Assembly (NCBI GenBank): GCA_035772785.1
Contig: JAOCPU010000066.1
Span: 101,379 to 165,378, forward strand
DNA from: Phlebiopsis flavidoalba
Lineage: Eukaryota; Basidiomycota; Agaricomycetes; Polyporales; Phanerochaetaceae
Reading direction: 5' to 3'
Length of the DNA: 64,000 nt
Each line of letters opens with the position of its first letter. Positions within the stretch are counted from its first letter, which is position 1. Of this stretch, positions 25,538 to 38,390 are shown one piece after another. The notes under the pieces were generated by a model, which searched no databases, had not been told where the DNA came from, and saw nothing but the letters and a program-made list of their open reading frames with translations. The translations under genes and the position numbers were made by a program.

Positions 25538-25999
25538 ATGTATCAATGTTTAACTCGTTATGCCGTGGAATTTGACTCTTCGATCCTAGCGCTCGGTCAA
25601 TGTGGGATATATGGCATGATCTCACAACCGCGTGGGGGCCGCGTTCTTCAGATACCATCAGTTTTTACATATCACTCTTTGGCACACATACCATGACGGT
25701 GTTCACATAACAGCGTTTGTGGCGTGTGGCGCCATCGGGCGGTGGTTCGGCCGACATAATTCTCTGTCCGAACGTAAGCGAACGTTTTCGCGGTCATCCC
25801 ATTCGCTGTAGCTTGCTGTCGCCGCGGAGATACGATGTAGGTCTCCGATTGACCTTATGTAACGTGAGTGGATTGATTGGTAAGATCGCAAAGCAGCTCG
25901 ACTCGGATGCCCTGCGGTACTACCTATCACATCTCCGGCTACTCAAGATGATCGCTCTGAGAAGCACGTCTGAGAGAAGCCAATGTGATTTCGTGACCT
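25538..25999. other. Convergent 3' flanks
   Basis: Shared downstream region of the aminotransferase (plus) and the Zn2Cys6 regulator (minus). No gene is recognisable. The true end of the regulator may extend into it. Confidence 0.4.
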
Positions 26000-27905
26000 A
26001 TTTGATTTGTCAGCTGCCAGTGTATGGGTAGGATGAACAGACTGACTGATCAATGGGCACACAGGACGCGAGGGTCTCCATCGCCGAGAAAAAGATTCTC
26101 CAATGCGTCGCTTACAAACGTCCACACCAATGCTGGCGCGGATCCTGCCCGAGACGCTATAGGCGAGACTGGAGGCGTGTCTTGCAACGGTTTACATGCC
26201 ATGATGAGAAAGCCTCCAACCATTCCCCATAACATCTAGTAAAGAATAAGATGAACGCCTGCTTTGTAGTGCTAGAAGAACGTTCTTACTCCGAGCGCCG
26301 GATCCACGCACGTGAGGTCCGCCACATTGAGGGCCTTGATGACGTCGACCGCGCCAGAGATGCATTGAGTACCGTTGCATATTTCTCGTCTTCGGGTTTG
26401 CAGATATGTTCGTGCAATTGAATGATGGAGCAGGAGAGGAGGGTCCGTGTGAGCAAACAGGCCACGCTGACGAGCGGGATCCTGTTGTGCGAGTCAAAAG
26501 ACGACGCAACACGAACAAAATTGTTGACGGAGCTTTCCAGAGTAGCGACCTCTGAAGAGAATAAGGTGATGTCTACAGAGCAGTTAATCATTTTTCTGTC
26601 GAATTTTGTCCGCATGGAAGAGCTCTTACCGCTCCTCGTCTATCGGCAAGATAAGACGCTTCGCCGAATAGAATAGCAGAGTTCGAACGTAGCAGTAGGA
26701 GCAATTGCTCGGGAATCTGTGACTTTATTCCGGAGAGTAGTTGAGATGTCGCCTGCTCGCTGGCAAGACTCGTCGTTTGCAAAGTCTATACATGATTTAG
26801 CGGGAAAAATTGGATCGAGATAAACGAAGGCCTACCATTTCGTGACTAGAGATGGTTTGTGGGCCACGCTGGGGGAGAGGATGTCCACGGCGACCAGGTG
26901 CGTTCCAGGGAAAATACTGTCCAGAATGCTCTGATGCAATCATCATCATCATTGTCGTCGCCAGTAGGGGACGGCGTATGGTTAGGAGAGCCTGGCAGGC
27001 GCCGTCGATCTTGAGCAGCATTCTTGATCTGATTCAAGTTGCAAGCGACCGAGATAGAGACGGCGCCCGCAATACGGTAGAAGCCTTCTGTTTTGCGATT
27101 TGTGTAAAGAAAATAGTAGGCGCAGAAGGACTTCAGCTTGCAAAATTTCCATCTTTCCGAGCGTCGTTGAGGCTCGAAGCCATGTCTCTTAGTAGTGACG
27201 GCAGAGATTGTACGGTCTCGTCCCGAAGCGAATCGTCCCCGCAGAAATGTGCTCCAACTAATTTCACGGTTCGAACGAGAATTGAAGAAACAGGATTCTG
27301 ACTCTGACGTAGCATAGTCTGTTGTAGTCTCTGAAGAAAGCGGGGAATGTCGAAGAAGAAACCGAAAGTGAGGGCGACAGTCAAGAAGGAGCGCATACTA
27401 AGAGGGCCAGTCAGGGTCTCGGATTGGCTGGGATAGATTCATGAAGAAACGTACATTCTTTGGGAGGGTTCAGATGCTTCAGTAGCCGTTCTCTGGCCGA
27501 CAGAACTACGGCGACGTGTCTGATATGCCTCATGAGGGTTCCGCAGCAAGACAGGGGCAGGATCCTCCTGCAAAGCACGAATGCGTGACTCTAGCTCAGA
27601 GACGTTCTCCTCGAGCAGCTGGGAGGTGGTGGGGCCGTTATCGTGTATTCGCAGTCTACGACGCTCGCCTTGGAACATTGATCACAGATGGGGTCGTGCA
27701 CCATCGCACCTCTGAGGTGGTTGTCGTCATCAGCCAGAACTCTACAGCCTCAACTAAACACCAACCATTTTACGCCGTCTGCGATACGTGTGTAGGTCAG
27801 GACATCGCATCTCCGGAATCTGATCACGACGCACCGACATCTGAGGCAGGCCTTGCCCCTCCCTAGTTGGTTTGAGCGAGTGGAACTGGTAGGACTGAGA
27901 GACAT
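26000..27905 (-). CDS. Zn2Cys6 fungal transcription factor
   Basis: A Gal4-type regulator: the binuclear zinc cluster binds DNA and the larger C-terminal part is the fungal-specific regulatory domain. ATG at 27905 (minus) gives MSLSPTSSTRSNQ then GKACLRC. Two introns (27834-27779 and 27765-27712) flank a 13-base exon. Splicing joins CLRC-RRRKM-RCDGARP, and after one extra C the frame continues ICDQCSKASVVDCEYT. All six zinc cysteines are present. A linker/coiled-coil follows (QLLEENVSELESRIRALQED, near 27610-27550), then PAPVLLRNPHEAYQ. The regulatory domain includes FFFDIPRFLQRL near 27345, RDMASSLNDARKDGNF near 27150, SNNFVRVASSFDSHNRIPL-like text near 26500 and DVIKALNVADLTCVDPALG near 26300-26340. 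The 3' end is not resolved, and the frame breaks several times. Target genes are unknown; the neighbouring aminotransferase is a candidate only by position. Confidence 0.75.
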
Positions 27906-30900
27906 GTTTGAAATGCTGCTTTGCTTGGTTCTTGAAGTGGCGTCGCGGTCACTGCAGTGTGGATATTTAATAGGAGGCGTTTATCGGATAATGTTGTCTA
28001 CGAGCTCTACATGTGAGCACTTCGTTGCTTGCACTGGAAGCGAGCAGGGCGGCGTCACTGAAACTGGATTGTGAGATGTGGCACCAATGCGAGCGCGCGG
28101 CGAAGCTTGAAGGTCGAAGAAGAGCATCACCGGTCTTCTCGTGAGGACTTACCCTAGATATGTCCTCGGGAGTAATGGTACCGGTAGCCATCTGGGATGG
28201 ACTGGGAAACCCCCAGGGTAGCTTTCAATCTGCGAAAAAGGTTACGTCAAGTATCCGCCTCAGTACAATAAATTTCATAGGCTCACGGAACGCAATTAAC
28301 ATGATACTCTACCAGATATCTGTGGTGATGTTCGGCATCTTGCCACGCGCGTCGAGTCGTGTTCGGAATCACCGCCCATTGTTGTACACCTCCCTTTCCA
28401 CGAGGGGAGCATGTTTGCTTCTGTTCAACTGGGGGATTGACCAAAGCCATTTGAGTGCGGTGTTCGTGGAAAATAAAGAGCAGCATGAGGACGTAGCAGC
28501 CGCCGTTGTGCCCGGCACTGAATGTCACTGTTCGGGTTTCAGCACAAAGTTGAGAAACGGTTGAAGAGACTGACCGTTCATTGTGGTCTACAAGACGCCG
28601 TCTTACACCTACACGGCGGCTGCTCCCACCCGCGCTGGGCAGATTGGGCATGCCCGACGTGATGAGCGGGTTTCGTCACGCATCAATGGTCCAATCAAAC
28701 ACCTTCTTTCCAGGCGCTAATGTGGTTTCCGGGGACCGCCTACCTCCAATTCGATGCTCGCGCTTCTGTTGAATCTACCACGACTTCTCATACAGCCGTT
28801 CGGGCTGTGTATTCGTTTGTTTTCGTAATACTGCTTCAGGCACATCTGATATTTGGTCCTTGTTTAGGTGACGTTCAAGGGAACGTAACATTTGTGACCT
28901 ATCGTCTGTGTGGTCTGGGAGGCACTTGGCCAATTCCAGAACAACTATTCGCAAGCAACGGAGACGGGGCGCTTTAAGCACACTATAGTTCCCGGCGCGG
29001 TTGCTTGCCAGAGCGCCGAAAGGGTCCGTTGGCTTTGCCTCCGAAATCTTTCTGGGCGGGCCCAGCTACTGTCACCCCACTGGCAAGCAACAGATGGGGA
29101 TGACGCCCGAGGCTTCGAACAGACCAAAGCCATTAAGTCATCCGATGTGTAAGGCTCGACGCCTGCAATGTTCCGAACAAACGTGCTCTCTGGACGCGCT
29201 AACTGCTATCACATCGCATGGGCGATGTCAAAGGATTCTCCTCAGTCGCTTTAAAACGACTGAAATTTCGCCTCAACGATCGTGCGTTAGCCTAGTTCAA
29301 CGGACAGCATTCGGGCCTATGGCATCGCTCCGACCACTGTCCGGGTGAAGGGGGTATTTGTCACCGTAAACTTCTTTTTGAACCGACTCTGGTGCAGACC
29401 CAGCACCGAAAAAGCTATGGTTAGGAAATGGCGACGACGGACATGATGTCTCCTATGTGCCCAGCAATGTACCGGGTTGTCTGCGGCCCGTTTTACGTCG
29501 GCCGAGCCCAATTCATCCGCTCTGTTGTTTGGTTGCAATTAATTGAAGTCGTAGGATAGGTCTTTTGGCTGGACTGTGAGTACTGATCCCGCCGCTCTGC
29601 GTTTTTGTCTCTACGTCCCGGTGACGCTTTGCGTTTTTGATTCTTCGACCATGCCTAACCCGTTCTCGCTCGTCTTCTTCATACGCTCGGCCAATGCTAC
29701 GGCTTTAAAAGTCTGGGACGAATGTGTCAGGATGTCAGAGCGCGTCGAGTCTAGCGAGGCGAGAACGGGAGGGACGAGCAGCAGACTGTGGGACGGTCAT
29801 CATTACCCCTGGTATGTGGGCCTTCCAATATCATGTCTTTTCAGTGAACCGTTGCCCTCTCATCAGCAGCGTCGTGGACTCTAGTATCCCGCTGAAAAGC
29901 TCCTCAACTGCCCTCTTCCCCGATCTTTTTTCCTCATCATGATACCGCCATCCCCTGGAGAGAACCACCTTGTACCCGATCCGATGCCTACCTAAGCCGA
30001 AACCACCACAGTGATGTGCTTGCCATCGACGTTCCGACGAACATCAATCTTTGCCCGTCTTTCATCCCCTCACTTCATTGTCCTCGTGCGATTTCCCGGG
30101 CAAAGGCAGAATGGCCTACCACAGTTCTCAACGCCTCCACCATTTTTGCGCACAAACTGCCTCTCTGGCAAACCCATCCGGTCAATGACCTTAATCCAGT
30201 CAATGCTCTTAGGCTCGGGCCCAAGTCCCTTTCTAGGAGACTTTGAAAATTGTGCAGAGTGCGCAAATGTCCCCGATGTGCGTATTACGGCTTGTTTGGC
30301 AGTCTTCCCCTACACTCGGTCACACAGGGTTTCCCGCTTCTCACTGCTTGACAGCTAATCTCATTACCCCTTGGTCGTGCTCCACAAAATCAATTACTCT
30401 TGGTCAATGCCGTCCGGTCAAGCCGCTATCTGGTCATGCGGGCTGTTCTTTGACTCACACTCTTCGGCTGCACGACCACCTGTCACGAACCAACGCAACT
30501 GCTATGGAGATCACACCACCCCACGTCCACACGCAATTGTGCTCACAACGATCCGGAAGAGCTCATAACGCTTGCGGTATCTGTATAGTGTGAACATATT
30601 CTAGGAAGTCACCAACGCTCCGTTGACATCGAACTTTTCCGTGACGCCGAAATGTCCAGCAGTCCTTACAAGGTTAGTAGCCATAGAACCTCGAAGATCT
30701 TTAACGAGTCCCATGCTCACCTTCTTCCGAGAAAAACACGGAGGGTCATATCCACAATCTCGCTGTAATACATCATGGAGGCTTCCAGATACTCTCAACT
30801 ATTTCGCAAGTTTTTCCCCCATTTGCCCTCGAGGCAAAAAATCTAAGCCCATTTCAAACGGACGAAGAAGGTCGTGGGATCAACTAGTGCGCATGCATTT

Positions 30901-32954
30901 CGCTGTAAGCACATTGCATTCAGGCTTCATATCCGCAACCCTTGTTCTCCATGGAGTTTGAACACACAGGAGTGCTTTCTCATGTTCGACTCATTAGTGT
31001 ACAACGTCGGGCTTATTCATCCACCGCCGTATTACTACTTTTGGCATCTCCGGCATCTACTTCGCTATCGTACAGAGGCTCCGTCCGAAGGATCCACCGG
31101 CCGTATCGCTAAACGTTGGACTGAATGGTGGCCCTTCATAGGGCCGACGGCGGGAGGGTTGAGCCGATCATAACCAAATCGTGTCTAACTTCGGTAGCCC
31201 TTAGCATACACTTCCTGTGCAAGCATGCCGTACATGTGAGGCACTGTAAACTACAACTCTGGTGTGTCGAATTTTGAATCGGAGGTAGCAAGATGGCGGG
31301 CGACGATCCGCAGAACCGTTTTCCCGGCGTACGAGGATCAAAGGGCGGAACGGGACCGCTTCGGCGTCTAGCATTTGATGCGCGCCTCGTCCCGGAACTC
31401 TACGGGACCCCGTGCACACCCGGGTCACTATTCGCCCGCCCTTCTTATAATTCAAGGATCTTCCTCGTGTGCAACGTTCGTGTGTTTGCCTGGGGGGATT
31501 TTTTCAAGCATAAATGCTAGTAGAAACGAGGCATGGTAAGCTGTCATATTCCAATGTGCTATCTCGATTTTTGCACATGTGAGTGCATTTGGCTCGCGTG
31601 GCACAGGATGACTGCCAACTCGGAACACGCTGCTTTCTCAAGTTTTCTCGATATTCAAGGTACGAGTCCGGACCGGACGTTGATATTGATTAATGAACTC
31701 CAAGGATGGGTGACGAGGAGTGGGTATGCTCAAGACAACTCGGGTATGCTGCTCATGGGCAAAGCTGTTGTCACAGACAACATACACCTTGAGGATCCAA
31801 TGGTATTGCTGGCAATATTACTGGCAGGAGAAGTGAAGGCTGAGCTACCGGCGCGCCAATTGCATACCAGGTATTTTCCTAGACTATGGTGGGATCGAAG
31901 CAATGGATGAGCCACAACAAAGCCACCCCCCTGTAACATATAAACGTCGAACACTCCTTCAAGTCGATCCTTTACCGAACACATGCCAGTAGTTGTGACG
32001 TCACGCACCGACAGCTCGAGAGCTCGGCGCGAATGAGCGGTGGCGTGGAAAAGTCCAAAATCGTGTCTGTGTTTATTTTGGGTACAACAAAAAATGACCT
32101 TTAAGACCATTTTCCCGGCCGCCACTAATGCATGACGATGAACGCTCCTCAACAGACACACATGCTAGCCCTCGCTTGCGATCTCGCTCTGCCGCGACGA
32201 ATGTGTCGGGCTCCTACGCGAAGAAGGACGGGTAGACATTCTTGTCAAATGCGTCGAAAGTTGCTTGGTCACTGCTGCAAGGCGGGTCCGCGCGGACGCT
32301 GAAACAGAAAGCCCTTGCGGCGTGTTTCTAGTCCTTGATCCAGACTTTCAGTCCGTAGAGCTGTGACGGGCAAAGTAGTGGTTCGCTACGAGAAGTGGCG
32401 GGTCGTGTGCGCCGCCATTGGTTTGCATTTAAGAAATGGACAAAGACGGATGCCAGACGCGAGGCCGTATTGTAATTCCCACGCGGTCGAAGAGCGACTC
32501 CGTGTCCGCTGTAACAGCGCAGGAATGTCCAGCTGTGCATGTCTGTCGCCAGAGGCAATAACTCCGCACTGCGAAGGTTGAGAAGAGAGGAGAGACCCAA
32601 GTGCAGCGACCGAACTTAGCGTTGAGTCGATTTCATACTCGCGGCAGTTTCGCTCGGCAGACAAATTCCCCTGGCGAATTTGACTGGACGCCGGAGGATG
32701 CGGGGCAAAATGGGAGGCGGGAGCCAATCACAAGGCCAGGATAGCGGGGTAAAACGGCCGGTGGAGCGTCGGAGGGTTCGGCCGTTAAAAGGGCTGCTAC
32801 GAATGGCTTCGGCGTCCGGGTCCGATAGATAGGGAATCACGTTGGGCATAAATTCGCCAATGGCACCCGGCGCTGGCTGCCGGTGCGTCTTGATCCTCAA
32901 CATCTCTTTTTCATCCCCTCGAGCTCGTCGACGTCGCCGACGGCGTCCACGACG
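27906..32954. other. 5-kb stretch without a recognisable gene
   Basis: I looked for conserved peptides on both strands and found none that I can name. Several frames of 100-140 residues exist (for example plus 28160-28564, plus 30243-30593 and minus 31730-32161) but their composition is not convincing. A minus-strand start MATGTITPEDIS at 28191 directly followed by a GTAAGT donor could be a first exon. The plus-strand interval 29576-31170 has long, mildly hydrophobic frames and could hide a damaged gene. The last about 150 bases are the 5' flank of aconitase and contain a gtcg/cgtc-rich, Arg-coding-like stretch near 32915-32960. Confidence 0.35.
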
Positions 32955-35898
32955 ATGTTCAACCTCACAGGTAGAACGACGCATACGCATGGCGGTCGCT
33001 TCAGCGGTTGGCCGCATGGAGATGGCCACCGTTGCTGAGACCCATTGGTGCGACCAAAGTCCCCATGTCGCTTCTCGACCAAAAGCGTACATTCAACTAC
33101 CAGCGCATTGAGGACAACCTGGCTGTCTGTTTTCGCGAGAGGTTAGTTGTACAGGCTGTTGTGGGCCTCTCTCAGAGAATAATATTTTGAACACGTCGCG
33201 CAGGCTTCAAGCGCCCCTGACGCTCTCCGAGAAGATCCTTTACGGTCACTTGGACGACCCTGTCAACTTCAGGACATCGAGCGCGTTGTTTCCTACCTGA
33301 AGCTGCGGCTGACGTGCGTGCTAACACTACTCTCCTGCCGCTTGTCCCTTACCATATTTTGCATACGTGTTCAGGCGTGGTCGCCTGCCAGGATGCCACC
33401 GCACAGGTATGTCCCCGACATTACGACGCGCGCTTGTTGCTGACGTCACGAACATCGCGTAGATGCTATCCTCCAATCATGTCTGTCTGTGGAATGGACA
33501 CCGCTGCCGTCCCGACGACCGTTCACTGCGACCATCTTTGAGGCCCATATTGGTGGTGTAAGGATTTGGAGATGTGCATAAGGGCCCTCAACAGGGAGGT
33601 TTACAGACTTTTTGGCTACGTGCCACCGCGAAGGTGCGATATCTCCCCGGTTCCCCCGCCAGATAAGCATCCTTATGCTCGGTCATGGTCGTTAGTACGG
33701 ACTTTGGTAGTTCTGGCGCCCTGGATCTGGTATCATTCACCAGATTATCCTCGAAAACTATGCTTTCCCCGGTAGGGTTTGATGATTGGTACCGACTCGC
33801 ACACTACCTAATGCCGGTGGTCTTGGTATGCTGTGCTTGCGGTGTCGGTAGGTGCCGATGCCGTCGATGTCATGGCTGGTCTTCCCTGGGAGTTGAAGTG
33901 CCCCAAGGTCGTTGGTGTTAACCTCACTGGCAAGCTCTCCGGCTGTGGACTTCTCCCAAGGGTAAGTGGCTTGGCATATGGGACAGCGCAATGTGAAATT
34001 GACCGTTTTCGTAGACGTTATCCATCATCAAGGTTGCTGGTATTCTCACACGGTCAAGGAGGCACTGGTGCTATCGTCGAGTACACTGGTCCTGGTGTCG
34101 AGTCTCTCTCGTGCACTGGTATGGCTACGATCTGCAACAGGGGTGCTGAGATTGGTGCTACCACTTCCATGTTCCCCTTCAACTCTCGCATGGCCGATTA
34201 CCTGAACGTGACCAAGCGTGGTGAAATCGCCGGAGTACGCCAAGCGCTTCCAACACAACTTGAAGCTGATGAGGGTGCTGACTACGACCGCGTTATCGAA
34301 ATCGTACGTGCTCAGGCCACATCTACGAAGCTCGTTTACTCATTGAAAACGCTTAGAACCTCTCGGAACTCGAGCCTCACATCAACGGTCCCTTCACCCC
34401 CGACTTGGCTACCCCGCTCTCGAAGTTCGCCGAGGCTGTCAAGGAGAACAACTGGCCTCAGGAGCTCAAGGTTGCCCTCATCGGTTCGTGCACCAACTCC
34501 TCGTACGAAGACATGTCGCGCCGCTGCCTCGATCGCTCGCGAAGCCTCCGAGCATGGTTTGTCGACCAAGAGCAAGTTCACTATCACCCCCGGTTCTGAG
34601 CAAGTCCGTGCTACTATTGCTCGTGACGGTCAAATGGCTGCTTTCGAGGATGTCGGTGGTCTCGTCCTCGCCAACGCTTGCGGCCCTTGCATCGGTCAAT
34701 GGGACAGACAGGATATTAAGAAGGGTGATGTCAACTCGAGTATGTGGAAACAGTTTCGCTGCGTGAATGTTATCTGATCGGAATCATAGTCATTACCTCG
34801 TACAACCGTAACTTCACCGGCCGTAACGATGCCAACCCCGCTACCCCACGCTTTCGTCGCCTCCCCGATATCGTCACCGCCATGGCCTTCGCCGGAGACC
34901 TGACTTTCAACCCCGTTACCGATACTCTCACTGGTTTCTGATGGCAAGCCCTTCAAGTTCAGCGACCCACTGGCAAGGAGCTCCCCCCTCGTGGCTTCGA
35001 CCCCGGTGAGAACACCTACCAGGCTCCCCCCGCCGACCGTGCCAGCGTCCAGGTTGCCGTCAACCCCAAGTCCGACCGTCTCCAGCTCCTCAAGCCCTTC
35101 ACTCCTTGGGATGGCAAGACCCCCGCTGATCTCCCGGTTCTCATCAAGGTTAAGGGCAAGTGCAGTAAGTATATCCGTGTCTCGCATTCTAGAATCTTCA
35201 TTAATTTGCGACTGCCATCTAGCGACTGATCACATCTCTGCTGGTGGTCCCCCTGGCTCAAGTACCGTGGACACCTTGAGAACATTTCCCGTAGGTGTCC
35301 AAGGTATATGAACATTTGAACAAAACTGACTCTTCGACACAGAGAACTGCTTGATTGGTGCCATCAACTACGAGAACGGCGAGGCTAACAAGGTCAAGAA
35401 CCAGGTCACTGGTGAATTCGGCTCCGTCCCTGCTACCGCTGCCTACTACCGTGACCACGGCATCAAGTGGGTCGTCGTCGGTGACCACAACTACGGTGAA
35501 GGTTCCTCGCGTGAGCACGCTGCCCTCGAGCCCCGTTTCCTCGTGGTCTTGCCATCATCACCCGCTCGTTCGCCCGTATCCACGAGACCAACCTGAAGAA
35601 GCAGGGTATGCTTGCGTTGACCTTCGTCAACCCCGAGGATTACGACAAGGTCCAGCCCAGCGACAAGGTCGACATCCTCGGCCTCGAGTCTTTCGCCCCT
35701 GGCAAGAACCTGACCCTCGTCCTCAAGCACGCTGACGGCAGCAAGGAGGAGTTCCCTCTCGCCCACACCTTCAACCAGGGCCAGATTGAGTGGTTCAAGG
35801 CCGGCTCTGCCCTCAACTTGGTACGTCTATCCTAATCCACAGCAGCCTTCACTTGCTAAATTCTTGTATTACAGATGGCCAAGCAGGCCAAGCAGTAA
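32955..35898 (+). CDS. ACO1: Aconitate hydratase, mitochondrial
   Basis: Aconitase converts citrate to isocitrate through cis-aconitate in the mitochondrial TCA cycle, using a [4Fe-4S] cluster. Proposed start 32955, or ATG 32989; the short leader is uncertain. Landmarks: [20 protein letters not shown] near 33059; [16 protein letters not shown] near 33215; [12 protein letters not shown] near 33505; [19 protein letters not shown] near 33838-33900; [19 protein letters not shown] near 34060; [20 protein letters not shown] near 34143; [20 protein letters not shown] near 34380. The cluster ligands are visible: Cys in [11 protein letters not shown] (near 34485) and two Cys in [11 protein letters not shown] (near 34672). 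Later motifs are [43 protein letters not shown] near 35481, and [14 protein letters not shown]. After a last intron comes MAKQAKQ and TAA 35896-35898. Introns include 34304-34356 and 34740-34789. About a dozen frame breaks occur, densest in the 5' third. Confidence 0.92.
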
Positions 35899-36633
35899 AC
35901 GGTCTCAGCTCTGAGAACCATGCCGGGTAGCGTCCTGGAGTCATGACCGCCCCTCTATGAGGTCTGGTAGTCTACTCCATTGTCCACGAGGACTGGTCGA
36001 TCGCTACGTTTCTCGCCCTTCGACTCGGACTGCTATCCCAAACGTATCCTCGTAATCTCGAGTCCCCCAACTGCTGCTTCCCCCGCGTCGTGATAGACTA
36101 TGTCGGGCTCGTTATGACCACTCACCGTCTCGCATCTATCGTCGTTTCCCTCCATTTTGCAGTCTCATTTTTTCCTTCATGTGTATTTCTGTGTAACGAC
36201 TGCTCGTCGAGACGAATATAAAATGATTACCCGGAAGTTTGGTGTGTGAAAAAGTGACATGGGGCATGGCGCACAGTAGATTCGAGCGGAATCGTACTGG
36301 GCCCCCGTCGATGGGCGTCTGCATTTCGGCTCGTTCATCGTGATAAGTCGTAAGATTGGCCCGAACTCTCATCATGCTTGCAATGCCCTTCGGATAAGAA
36401 CGGCCGTCGACGGTTCTCCGAGCCATAAAACACACATCTTCTTGTGACCGAAATGCGGCTGCGCTCATATCATTCGAGTCTCACTTCCCGCGAATTAGGG
36501 CCTCTTGTCAGGAACATCGCAAGATCTGATCAAACTGTATACGCAGTAGCACTATACTGCCATACATCCAAGTGAGGACACACATACCTGACAACAGAGT
36601 CTTGAAGCTCACCGTACTACTCTGGGAGAAGCG
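35899..36633. other. Intergenic, no recognisable gene
   Basis: Downstream flank of aconitase and upstream flank of the flavin monooxygenase. No conserved peptide is seen on either strand. Confidence 0.5.
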
Positions 36634-38191
36634 ATGAGTAACGATCAACACTCCGGCTCCAGCACGCTCAAGAAAAGGATTTGTGTGATAGGCGCAGGAC
36701 CATCGGGTCTCGGAGCACTGAAAGTCGTACTGGATGCACTCAGTACCAGGAGGGCCTCTGGGAACCTGTGGTATTTGAAGCACGAGAAGACATAGGAGGT
36801 GTCTGGTACGCTGCTCGTTAGATCTGCTTGCCCATGGCCTCATTCATAAAACGGAACAGGCTGCCTGCGCCTCCTGTGGACGATCCTCCGCTGACCCCGA
36901 TGTACGATTCCCTCACCACCAATGTACCTCATCCGATCATGGCTTATCCATCATACCCCTTTCCTGCTGGTACTCTGCTCTATCCACCCGCGGCGACTGT
37001 CCTAGACTACTTCAAGTCTTACGCTACTCACTTCGACCTCCACAAACATATCAAGCTCGGAGTCACAGTCCGACTTACAGACTGGGACGCCGAATTATCT
37101 CAGTGGCGTGTACGAACGAGCCTGACGAACGATGAATCCGCCGATGCTGTCGAGGAGTCTCTGTTTGATCTCATCTTGGTCGCGAACGGACATTACAGGC
37201 AGCCGTATTACCCGCCCCCCCCGGTCTGTCTTCGTGGCTCAAGATCGGCAAGGCCATACATGCGGCATGGTATCGGCACGCAACGTATTCAGGGGATACT
37301 GTCCTTGTCGTGGGCCGCGGACCGAGCGGGATAGACGTCGCCGACGAGATGAAGACCGTCTGCAAGACTCTCATTCACTCGTTCCCAGAGGCCAAGTCCA
37401 CCGACGAGGATGGCGGGGGCGGTGAAGCTACGGCCTCGTATCGTGGAGTTTCTCGATCCGTACAATGGTCACGTCCGCTTTGAGGACGGGACGAGTGAGA
37501 CCGGCGTGGATCATTGCATTCTCGCGACGGGCTACGAGCACTCGCTGCCCTTTCTCCCTCCACGTCTCCTGGAACAGGCTTATCCTCCTACCGTCCCACC
37601 TATTCCCGCGAAGCTCTACAACTCCAGGTTCCACTTGTTCCCGCTCGCTCAACAGCTGTTTCCTTTGACCATGGCATTCCATCCATCGAGAATGGCAATT
37701 TTGGCACTGCCTTGGCGGATTCTGCCTCTCCCGTACGCAGAAGTGCAAACCCGCGCGGTTCTGAAAGCGTTCACAGACCCGGACGCTCTGGACCTCGACG
37801 CGGAGGCGGCAGAAATCGCCGCACGCTACGAACGTCTTCGAGCGGAGGTAGGGGACAACGAGCACGCCATCGCCCGCCTGTGGCACAAGATGGAGCACGA
37901 ACAGTTCGAGTACAGTAACAACTTGCACAAGTTCGCGCCGGCGGCGAGTACGCGAAGGACGAATGGAAGGTTCCTGACTGGGTCCTTGAGGCCTGGGAGG
38001 CGAAGGTCATAATCAGAGCGGAGTGGAAGGAGCTGGTGCGGCTTGGTGAAGCCGAGAAGTGGGTCGAAGGAGTCGGTGAATCAGGAGGGAAGGAAGCTGA
38101 ACAGGAATGGGTCGAGCTGATGAGGAGGGTGGTGAAGAGAGCCAAGGATCGCGAGGCCCGGGTTGTCAATAGAAACGGCGAAGATGGATAG
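36634..38191 (+). CDS. Flavin-containing monooxygenase
   Basis: An FAD- and NADPH-dependent monooxygenase of the FMO/Baeyer-Villiger group that oxygenates soft nucleophiles or ketones; the substrate is unknown. ATG 36634 gives a short leader, then ICVIGAGPSGLGALKV, with the FAD-binding GxGxxG. EARE..IGGVWYA follows near 36778-36810. The central part reads PMYDSLTTNVPHPIMAYP near 36898 and LDYFKSYATHFDLHKHI near 37000. An ANGHYRQPYYP element near 37185 corresponds to the family's conserved FxGxxxHxxxY/F region. A second dinucleotide site, VVGRGPSGIDVADEMK, lies near 37304 (NADPH). The C-terminus has HCILATGYEHSLPFLPP near 37512 and a helical end finishing NRNGEDG before TAG 38189-38191. The frame changes near 36745, 36830, 37220, 37400 and 37950, so it is broken as written. 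Confidence 0.8.
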
Positions 38192-38390
38192 AGTCTGATT
38201 GTATCATATGTGCGTAGAATCAAATTCCGATTATGTGCCCGTCAACCATCCGAGGTCCTCGGCGTTGTCCGTGCGCCACAACGGCGGCGCCTATTTCATT
38301 TTATCTCATATTGTTGGGATTAATTGACCTTGACCTTAACTATGCACTGTCCTTGTACAAATTGAAGCACCAGAACCATGAATTAAATCT

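Noticed and set aside
32977..33006. Very short intron (about 34 bases) at the start of aconitase
   Set aside because: It would give a plausible MFNLT leader but is shorter than every other intron in the window; an ATG at 32989 is an equal alternative, so no intron was annotated.
34046..35766. Minus-strand frames opposite aconitase (up to 163 residues)
   Set aside because: They are antisense to strongly conserved aconitase exons and match no family.
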